Origin: Ruminococcus flavefaciens
GTDB lineage: Bacteria > Bacillota > Clostridia > Oscillospirales > Ruminococcaceae
Reading direction: 5' to 3'
NCBI GenBank assembly: GCA_902792495.1
Contig: CADBAC010000148.1
Span: 1 to 5,531 of the forward strand
DNA length: 5,531 nt
Below, piece after piece: positions 1-4,884 of this stretch; the stretch's first letter is position 1; every line of letters starts with the position of its first letter. The notes below the pieces were generated by a model. The model ran no database searches. It worked only from the letters and a program-made list of their open reading frames with translations, and had not been told where the DNA came from. A program made the position numbers and the translations under genes.

Positions 1-324
1 TATCTTCAGCAGGCAGGGATGCCCTTTGAGGATATCGAAGCAAAGGGTCTTATGATGCCCGTTCTCTCTGTTGAATGCAGATACAAGCGCCCCCTTGTAT
101 TCGATGAACCCTTCGCCGTGTACGCTAAGATAGTGAAGTTCAACGGTGCTACGCTGAATATGGAATACCGCATAGTCAGCAGAAAAAGCGGAGAACTGTG
201 TGCTGAGGGAACATCTTCCCACTGCTTCACGGATATGAACATGAAGCCTGTCCGCACCAAGCACAGCTACCCTGATGTATATCAGCTTTTCGCCGATTAT
301 CTGGGATATGAGATAACCGACTGA
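1..324 (+). CDS. Acyl-CoA thioesterase, YbgC/4-hydroxybenzoyl-CoA thioesterase-like (partial, 5' end outside window)
   Basis: This is the C-terminal 107 residues of a hotdog-fold thioesterase; the frame is open from base 1 and stops at TGA 322-324. Proteins of this family hydrolyse acyl-CoA or acyl-ACP thioesters in the cytoplasm. The visible part fits the family's second half: a helix end with YLQQAGMPF, a G-x-x-MPVLSVECRYKRPL strand, the 'P-L-x-x-D-E' turn, then strands ending in A-E-G-T-S-S-H-C-F-T-D and a KPVR motif. The N-terminal segment carrying the catalytic Asp and the N-N-x-x-Y motif lies upstream of the window, so activity cannot be judged. Family members are about 130-145 residues, so roughly 30 are missing. 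An internal ATG at base 19 is not a start, because homologous-looking sequence continues upstream of it. The gene is followed by its own terminator and looks functionally unrelated to its neighbours. The substrate is unknown. Confidence 0.8.
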   Translation, partial: YLQQAGMPFEDIEAKGLMMPVLSVECRYKRPLVFDEPFAVYAKIVKFNGATLNMEYRIVSRKSGELCAEGTSSHCFTDMNMKPVRTKHSYPDVYQLFADYLGYEITD

Positions 325-344
325 GGGCTATAAATAATTATACT

Positions 345-373
345 AAAAAGAGCACCTTATGGTGTTCTTTTTT
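345..373 (+). terminator. Intrinsic terminator of the thioesterase gene
   Basis: A 12-bp stem (345-356 pairing with 361-372, with one G-U pair) closes a TTAT loop. The stem starts with an A-run and ends in TTCTTTTTT, so the 3' arm doubles as the U-tract. It begins 20 nt after the thioesterase stop. The A-run and T-run make it potentially bidirectional, but no minus-strand gene ends here. Confidence 0.88.
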
Positions 374-448
374 ATTCTATCATAAAATATTACGTTTTTC
401 AAGGGGTATAACAGTCTGTAAATAATTCGTTAATTTGCATAAAATCTA

Positions 449-477
449 TTGACAAACAGTAATTTTTAGGTTATAAT
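449..477 (+). promoter_or_regulatory. Consensus sigma-70/sigma-A promoter for the DUF1508 gene
   Basis: TTGACA at 449-454 and TATAAT at 472-477 are both perfect matches to the housekeeping consensus, separated by the ideal 17 bp. The flanking DNA upstream (about 421-448) is AT-rich with short A and T runs, as in an UP element. Transcription should start near 484, giving a leader of about 108 nt before the ATG at 593. The perfect match suggests strong constitutive initiation, so any control would more likely act in the leader or through a repressor; no obvious operator palindrome overlaps the hexamers. Confidence 0.9.
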
Positions 478-483
478 TATATC

Positions 484-592
484 AGAACCCTCCGATAAAT
501 ACCTGAGGGGGTGGATACGAGGGTCATATTATAGCCGCTCGTCTGTGGTCATTGACCGCATTTCCTGCGGCCGCTGAAAGGTGATGAAGATC
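484..592 (+). promoter_or_regulatory. Possible structured 5' leader RNA of the DUF1508 gene (unassigned)
   Basis: The predicted untranslated leader is long and more GC-rich than the DNA just upstream. By eye it holds mutually exclusive helices. ACCCTC (487-492) can pair with GAGGGT (519-524), while CCCTC (488-492) can pair with GAGGG (505-509). In the second half CCGCA (556-560) pairs with TGCGG (566-570) around a five-base loop, competing with GCCGC (534-538) pairing with GCGGC (567-571) and with GGTC (547-550) pairing with GACC (554-557). The ribosome binding site starts only 6 nt after the last helix. I do not recognise a known riboswitch class, and there is no clear U-run terminator inside. 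It may be a cis-regulatory RNA, an mRNA-stabilising leader, or nothing specific. Confidence 0.35.
577..585 (+). promoter_or_regulatory. Ribosome binding site that fixes the DUF1508 start at 593
   Basis: AAAGGTGAT closely complements the 16S rRNA 3' end and lies 7 nt before ATG 593. GTG 581 and ATG 584, which are in the same frame, fall inside this Shine-Dalgarno sequence and so cannot be the start it serves. Confidence 0.85.
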
Positions 593-970
593 ATGGGAAA
601 ATTTATTATCAAAACAACAAGCACAGGTTTTACCTTCAGTCTCAAAGCTGTTAACGGACAGATAATTGCGACAGGAGGCGAGATCTACAACACTATCAGT
701 TCTGTCAAAGGCGGCATTGCAAGCGTTGCTAAAAACGCTCCCGAAGCTGCTGTGGAAGACCAGACTGTGTCCGCTTATGAGACAAAATCACATCCTAAGT
801 TTGAGATCTACAAGGATAAAGCAGGTGAATTCCGCTTCCGTCTCAAAGCAAGAAACGGTGAGGTCATCGCAGTAAGCGAGGGCTACGTCAAAAAGGACAG
901 CTGTAAAAACGGCATTGAAAGCGTCAGAAGAAATTGTGTTGACGCTCCCGTTATCGAACCTATCAAGTGA
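593..970 (+). CDS. DUF1508/YegP-family protein with two tandem repeats
   Basis: This is a small cytoplasmic protein of 125 residues with no signal peptide or membrane segment. It consists of two copies of the DUF1508 (YegP) repeat, at about residues 3-50 and 69-117. Each copy has the pattern F-x-I-(Y/K)...F-x-(F/L)-x-LKA-x-NG-x-(I/V)-IA, then an aromatic residue, then a GI-x-SV motif (LKAVNGQIIA and GIASV in the first, LKARNGEVIA and GIESV in the second). The repeats are joined by an acidic, Ser/Thr-rich linker. The family folds as a small beta-rich domain and its biochemical role is not established, so I give none. The start at ATG 593 is set by AAAGGTGAT at 577-585. The gene stands alone between its own consensus promoter and a strong hairpin. 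Its stop TGA is followed directly in frame by TAG and TAA (968-976). These signals together suggest a highly expressed single-gene transcript. Confidence 0.9.
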   Translation: MGKFIIKTTSTGFTFSLKAVNGQIIATGGEIYNTISSVKGGIASVAKNAPEAAVEDQTVSAYETKSHPKFEIYKDKAGEFRFRLKARNGEVIAVSEGYVKKDSCKNGIESVRRNCVDAPVIEPIK

Positions 971-1040
971 TAGTAAACGCAATTTATCCGTAAGGGAGTT
1001 CTTCTCCCCGGACTCATTTCCTTTATCTTTCAGTATTATT

Positions 1041-1080
1041 TTGCCCCTGACAGTATTTCCTGTCAGGGGCAGTTTCTGTA
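1041..1080 (+). terminator. Strong hairpin terminator between convergent genes
   Basis: A perfect 12-bp GC-rich stem (1042-1053 pairing with 1060-1071, TGCCCCTGACAG-type arm) closes a six-base TATTTC loop. On the plus strand it is followed by GTTTCTGTATTATT, a broken but T-rich tract, so it should end the DUF1508 transcript. It lies just past the stop of the convergent permease gene (1084), so it probably stops or stabilises that mRNA too, though the minus-strand downstream sequence CAAAATAATA is not U-rich. A weaker hairpin (GGGAG 994-998 with CTCCC 1004-1008) precedes it. Confidence 0.75.
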
Positions 1081-1083
1081 TTA

Positions 1084-3159
1084 TTATGATCTTCTGCTCT
1101 TGATGATGTATCTGCTGCAAAAGAATGTGATGAGGAAGTAACCGCCGTAAATGGCCAGTATCATAAGAACCGTTATGAAAACCGAGGCCGCCATTCCCTC
1201 TGTGCCTATGGCGCCGAGTACAAAACAGGCAAACTTCATTCCGAACACAGAATGAACTGCTGCCAGAATAAGCGGCACGATGAAGAATATGCCCGTCTGT
1301 CTGAACAGTGACGCTGTTATCTCCTTTTCGCCTGCTCCGATCTTTCTCAGCATTTCGTATCTTTCAATGCTGTCCGCACTGTCGGAAAGGTGCTTCAGTG
1401 CAAGGATAGCCGCACAGGAGATAAGGAAGATAAGGCCGATATACAGGCATACGAATGTCACTATCGCTCCGAGTCCTACAGCGTTGTTGCTTATCGCAAC
1501 CTTTGTATCTATACCGCAGGAAAAGGCATGGCCGCTTTCTTCGGCATATTTTCCTATATATGTATCATAAGCTTTCTTGTATTCTTCACGTTTTATCTTG
1601 TCTGTTACATTTTTTTCTTCTTTGTCAGCGGCTTTATAGTTGCCGATGAACTCATCGACTGAGGCGAATCTTTCGTCTGCTGCACTGTCGGGAATGATGA
1701 TTATTCCGCTATTTACGTGCTGTGCACTGATGTCGATGAAGCTGTCAACGCATTCATCGGTCTTTGAAACAAGCTCTCTGCCGAATACTTTGATGCCGAA
1801 ACCTTTGCTGAGCACCGCATTTCTCAGATTCAGAGCATTATCGAAATTGCAGATGACCACAAACTCATTATCCGCAAGTTCAAGTTTATCTCTGCCGTAG
1901 AGTTCCATTATCTTGTTGTAATCGCTGAGTTTTACTATCTCTTCGACGCTGTTCCATGAAATGAAAGGAAATTTTCCTTTTGCCTCTTCCGCATATTCTC
2001 CGCAGAAGCTTTCAAGGGTGAGTTCGGGATCGGTATATTTATGGAAGTGAACATATTCCTCCATATTGCTTGTCAGATCACAGCCTGCCTGCTTGTACAT
2101 CTCCTCGATATCCACAAACACAGGAATACCGTCAAATCCTGTTTCGCCGCCTTCTTTCTCCGAGTAAGTCACTTCAAAGTCAGCAGGGCAGTATTTTTCG
2201 ATGTTCGACCTCATGGAGTTTCTGACTGTGAATGCCGACGAAAGCAGACATATCGTAATGAAAAGCATCAGGCATATGATAGTCATTGACATTACGTTTG
2301 TGTTTATCTTGCTGCTTATCTGACGGAATGTGAAGCTGTTGAGGCTTCTGTAGTACATTCCCTTCAGCGACATAACGATACGAAGTATCATTCCCGATAC
2401 CGACCAGAAAAGCAGGAATGTGCATACAGCGCCGCCTGCGATGATGAGTGCGAATCTTTCCCTCGAAAGCTTTTCCATATGCCAGCCAACTACGAAATAT
2501 TCATATGCGAGCACTGCTGCGGATATGAGGAATACAGGTACGCATATCCACATTTTCTTATGCTTTATCTTCTCAGAGCGCTTGCCTGAGTTAAGAAGGT
2601 CTATGAGCCTGCACTTTCCTATTACCGCAACATTCAGTATCATTACCACCACATACATGATAGCGAAGCATATCCCCGTTTTTACTACGGCTGATGATGA
2701 TACGGTGAATTTATAAGCTGACATATCCGCATCAAAAAGATTAGCTGTCAGCGCCGCCATAAGCTGTGAAAGGCCGATCCCGAGAATAAGACCTGCAATC
2801 AGTGAACCTGCACCGATCATAGCAGTTTCAGCAAGAAGTATCTTCGATATCCTTCTTTTGCTCATGCCCATTATCAGATAAAGGGCGAATTCCTTGTTTC
2901 TGCGCTTCATAAGGAAGCGGTTTGCGTAAACGATGAGAAGTCCCAGCACTATTGCTACAAACACACTTACTCCCGATATGAAATCTTTCAGAAGCTCTAT
3001 CATATCGTGTTCGTCGTTTTCAAGTCTCAGATATGCAGCCTGTGTGGAAAGCGAATTGAATGCATAGAATATTGATACACCTATGATGAGGGTGAAGAAG
3101 TAAACAGCGTAGTCCCTGATACTTCTCCTGATATTGTTCAGTGAAAGCTTAAAGAGCAT
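1084..3159 (-). CDS. BceB-type ABC transporter permease (FtsX-like, ten membrane helices)
   Basis: This 691-residue membrane protein has the topology of the BceB/VraG family of peptide-antibiotic resistance transporters. Hydrophobic segments lie at about 16-36, 60-79, 109-135, 156-180, 203-223, 237-260, 290-312, 562-588, 620-643 and 656-682. A single large extracellular domain (about 313-558) lies between helices 7 and 8, the known ligand-specificity region of the family. FtsX-like segments are helices 2-4, with the cytoplasmic RRNKEFALYLIMGMSKRRI stretch after helix 2, and the last three helices, with ERYEMLRKIGAGEKEI. At 691 residues it is slightly longer than typical members (about 650), mostly in the extracellular domain, which has six cysteines. 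The start is fixed by GGGAGGTGA, 8 nt upstream. It overlaps the ATPase gene by 11 nt, so the pair is co-transcribed and probably coupled. In the family it exports, or frees lipid targets from, antimicrobial peptides and senses them for the kinase. The actual ligand is unknown. Confidence 0.92.
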   Translation of the reverse strand: MLFKLSLNNIRRSIRDYAVYFFTLIIGVSIFYAFNSLSTQAAYLRLENDEHDMIELLKDFISGVSVFVAIVLGLLIVYANRFLMKRRNKEFALYLIMGMSKRRISKILLAETAMIGAGSLIAGLILGIGLSQLMAALTANLFDADMSAYKFTVSSSAVVKTGICFAIMYVVVMILNVAVIGKCRLIDLLNSGKRSEKIKHKKMWICVPVFLISAAVLAYEYFVVGWHMEKLSRERFALIIAGGAVCTFLLFWSVSGMILRIVMSLKGMYYRSLNSFTFRQISSKINTNVMSMTIICLMLFITICLLSSAFTVRNSMRSNIEKYCPADFEVTYSEKEGGETGFDGIPVFVDIEEMYKQAGCDLTSNMEEYVHFHKYTDPELTLESFCGEYAEEAKGKFPFISWNSVEEIVKLSDYNKIMELYGRDKLELADNEFVVICNFDNALNLRNAVLSKGFGIKVFGRELVSKTDECVDSFIDISAQHVNSGIIIIPDSAADERFASVDEFIGNYKAADKEEKNVTDKIKREEYKKAYDTYIGKYAEESGHAFSCGIDTKVAISNNAVGLGAIVTFVCLYIGLIFLISCAAILALKHLSDSADSIERYEMLRKIGAGEKEITASLFRQTGIFFIVPLILAAVHSVFGMKFACFVLGAIGTEGMAASVFITVLMILAIYGGYFLITFFCSRYIIKSRRS

Positions 3160-3913
3160 CGCTTACGTCACCTCCCAGCAGAGTAACCACATCTATTATC
3201 TTATTGAAGAATTCCTTGCGTGAGCTGTCCCCACGGCTTATCTCATTGAAAAGCTTGCCGTCCTTGATGAAAAGGACTCTTGACGCATAGCTTGCTGTGA
3301 ATGAGTCATGAGTTACCATGATGATGGTTGCGTTATTCTCGCTGTTAAGGTAGTTGAAACGCTCCAGCAGAAGCTTTGCCGACTTTGAATCAAGAGCACC
3401 TGTAGGTTCATCAGCAAGTATAAGACTGGGATGAGTGATTATCGCTCTTGCAGAAGCAACTCTCTGCTTCTGTCCGCCTGACATCTGATAGGGATACTTC
3501 TCAAGCACTTCTGTAATGCCCAGCTGCTGTGCCGCAAGCTTTACAGCTTCGTCTATCTCCTTTGCAGGGCGATTCTGTATGGAAAGCGCAAGGGCGATAT
3601 TCTCATAGGCTGTAAGTGTGTCAAGGAGATTGAAGTCCTGGAAGATGAATCCCAGTTTGTCACGGCGGAAATTTGTAAGCGCCTTGCCTTTCAGCTTTGT
3701 GATATCCATATCTCCCAGAAAGATGTGACCTGCTGTTACACGGTCAATTGTGGAAATACAGTTGAGGAGCGTGGTCTTGCCGCTTCCCGAAGCGCCCATT
3801 ATAGCCACGAATTCTCCCTCGTCCACTTTAAATGAGATGTCATCGACTGCTTTTGTAAGATTCAGCTTTCCTCCGTAGTATTTTTCGATATTCTGTATTT
3901 TCAGAAGTTCCAT
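3149..3913 (-). CDS. BceA-type ABC transporter ATP-binding protein
   Basis: This 254-residue cytoplasmic ATPase powers the permease encoded just downstream. All nucleotide-binding motifs are intact: Walker A GASGSGKTT (40-48), Q-loop Gln92 in FIFQDFNLLD, signature SGGQKQR (145-151), Walker B LILADEP (164-170) with catalytic Glu169, D-loop GALD (172-175) and switch His202 in VTHD. The Q-loop and signature place it with the MacB/LolD/BceA group rather than classic importers. A C-terminal tail of about 30 residues with RKEFFNKIIDVVTLLGGD is typical of BceA-type ATPases and separates it from LolD. The start ATG at 3913 has AAAGGA 9 nt upstream. The gene is first in the transporter operon, behind a promoter and a BceR-type operator in the 98-nt gap after the kinase gene, and overlaps the permease by 11 nt. 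Expected expression is induction by the peptide sensed by the system. Confidence 0.95.
   Translation of the reverse strand: MELLKIQNIEKYYGGKLNLTKAVDDISFKVDEGEFVAIMGASGSGKTTLLNCISTIDRVTAGHIFLGDMDITKLKGKALTNFRRDKLGFIFQDFNLLDTLTAYENIALALSIQNRPAKEIDEAVKLAAQQLGITEVLEKYPYQMSGGQKQRVASARAIITHPSLILADEPTGALDSKSAKLLLERFNYLNSENNATIIMVTHDSFTASYASRVLFIKDGKLFNEISRGDSSRKEFFNKIIDVVTLLGGDVSDAL
3168..3176 (-). promoter_or_regulatory. Ribosome binding site of the permease gene, inside the ATPase gene
   Basis: On the minus strand GGGAGGTGA lies 8 nt before the permease ATG (3159-3157) and within the last codons of the ATPase (the GGDV region). It is a near-full match to the anti-Shine-Dalgarno and selects this start. 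Confidence 0.8.
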
Positions 3914-3946
3914 AGTTACTGTTCCTTTCCTGTTTTTACTATGATA

Positions 3947-3975
3947 ATTATACTACGAAGACTTGCAATTGTCCT
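3947..3975 (-). promoter_or_regulatory. Promoter of the ATPase-permease operon
   Basis: On the minus strand a perfect TATAAT (-10, 3952-3947) is preceded at 17 bp by AGGACA (-35, 3975-3970), which matches TTGACA at four of six positions. A good -10 with a weak -35 suits a promoter that needs an activator, and a BceR-type operator lies just upstream. Transcription should begin near 3940, giving a leader of about 27 nt that holds the AAAGGA ribosome binding site. Confidence 0.7.
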
Positions 3976-3981
3976 TCGCCG

Positions 3982-3990
3982 AACATTACT
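3982..3990 (-). repeat. Third regulator half-site, direct repeat of the operator arm
   Basis: Reading the minus strand, AGTAATGTT here repeats the adjacent operator arm TGTAATGTT (4000-3992 region on the plus strand as AACATTACA) with one mismatch, offset by exactly 10 bp, one helical turn. It ends 6 bp upstream of the -35 element. It may be a secondary binding site for the response regulator that brings it against RNA polymerase. Confidence 0.5.
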
Positions 3991-3991
3991 C

Positions 3992-4013
3992 AACATTACA
4001 TTTTTGTAATGTT
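3992..4013. promoter_or_regulatory. BceR-type operator: perfect inverted repeat
   Basis: AACATTACA (3992-4000) and TGTAATGTT (4005-4013) are exact reverse complements separated by TTTT. The core, TTACA-AAAA-TGTAA on the minus strand, matches the TnACA-N4-TGTAA consensus described for BceR-like response regulators. Its centre is about 62 bp upstream of the predicted start of transporter transcription, a normal place for an activator. It overlaps the kinase stop codon by two bases. It could also fold as RNA, but no U-run follows, so an operator is the better reading. Confidence 0.82.
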
Positions 4014-4884
4014 ACTCCTGCATTGTGATATATTCATTTTTTCCGAATGATATCATTATATCTGTGTACTCGCCCTTCACGGAATCCGCTGAGACAGTGT
4101 GTCCAAGTCGGTCGCAGAGGCTTTTTACTATGTAAAGTCCCATTCCCGTAGAGCGTGAACGTGTACGGCCGTTTTCGCCTGTGTAGCTTTTTTCAAATAT
4201 ATACGGCAGGTCGGACGCAGGGATACCTATGCCGTTGTCACGGAAATGCAGAACTGTTCTGTCGCCATTTTCTTCGGCAGATATATGGATCTCCGGTTCA
4301 CGTCCCTCTGCTATGTACTTCATACTGTTTCCGAGAAGCTGACCAAGTATGTACTCCAGCCATTTGGCATCGGTCATAACTGTTCTGTCAAGCCCTTCTG
4401 TGAATATGCCCACATTGCGCTGTAAGAGCTCTTCCCTGTTTTTTACGGCTATATTGCCGAATATGCGCTTCAGTGATACTTCTTTTATGATGTAGTCCTT
4501 TTCCGCATTCTCGCTTCTTGCATAGTAAAGGACGTTTTCGATGTAGTCGTCAATGCGTTTCAGCTGCTCGGAATACTTGTTTCCGCTTTCGCCGTCATTA
4601 TGGCTCATAAGGAGCAGACTTGCAACGGGAAGCTTTATCTCGTGCACCCAAAGCTCGATATATTCACGGAAATCCTCGGAGAGTTTCGAGTCGTAGAAGC
4701 TTTTCCTGCGGAAATAATCCCAGAGAAGACGGGTTATCCCTGCAATGAAAAGCACACAGGTAGCGGCGGAAGAAATGTACATACGCACACGGAATGCTCT
4801 GAAAAACAGCATAAGTATGAACCACGAAACAAGCGTTATAAGGATAGCGCCGAAACGGTCCCTGATGTAGTCCTTGAATCTCAT
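4012..4884 (-). CDS. BceS-type intramembrane-sensing histidine kinase
   Basis: This 290-residue membrane kinase is the sensor partner of the adjacent transporter. Two membrane helices (about 12-28 and 37-54) are joined by only a few extracellular residues, so it has no room for a ligand domain; the family is known to take its signal from the BceAB-type transporter. The H-box is ELWVHEIKLP with phospho-acceptor His81. The ATPase domain has the N-box with Asn186 in QLLGNSMKY, G1 DNGIGIP (216-222), an F-box around IFEKSYTGE (229-237) and G2 TGMGL (246-250), all intact. The start ATG overlaps the response-regulator stop as ATGA (4884-4881); only a weak AGGGG lies upstream, so translation is probably coupled. 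Oddly, just about 26 residues separate helix 2 from His81, where relatives usually have some 40 more, which explains the short total length (family about 330). Confidence 0.93.
   Translation of the reverse strand: MRFKDYIRDRFGAILITLVSWFILMLFFRAFRVRMYISSAATCVLFIAGITRLLWDYFRRKSFYDSKLSEDFREYIELWVHEIKLPVASLLLMSHNDGESGNKYSEQLKRIDDYIENVLYYARSENAEKDYIIKEVSLKRIFGNIAVKNREELLQRNVGIFTEGLDRTVMTDAKWLEYILGQLLGNSMKYIAEGREPEIHISAEENGDRTVLHFRDNGIGIPASDLPYIFEKSYTGENGRTRSRSTGMGLYIVKSLCDRLGHTVSADSVKGEYTDIMISFGKNEYITMQE

Noticed and set aside
374..448. Possible small gene or extra regulatory element between the thioesterase terminator and the promoter
   Set aside because: There is no open frame with a ribosome binding site and no convincing repeat; only AT-rich sequence is visible, perhaps acting as an UP element near the promoter.
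511..534. Tiny leader peptide (GTG start, seven codons) in the DUF1508 leader
   Set aside because: The G-rich run before it touches the GTG, too close for a working ribosome binding site, and the peptide has no repeated codons suggesting attenuation.
567..574. GCGGCCGC palindrome as a binding or recombination site
   Set aside because: It is explained as part of overlapping GC helices in the leader, is only 8 bp long, and nothing nearby suggests an integrase or attachment site.
581..592. GTG 581 or ATG 584 as start of the DUF1508 gene
   Set aside because: Both are part of the AAAGGTGAT Shine-Dalgarno sequence. ATG 593 has ideal 7-nt spacing, and MGKF matches the usual start of the domain.
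788..1120. Minus-strand open frame of 110 codons across the DUF1508 gene end
   Set aside because: It is antisense to the second DUF1508 repeat, passes through the terminator hairpin and overlaps the permease end; its composition is that of a shadow frame.
3992..4013. Inverted repeat as an intrinsic terminator of the kinase gene
   Set aside because: The stem is AT-rich and no U-run follows on the minus strand. The match to the BceR-type consensus and its place upstream of a promoter favour an operator.
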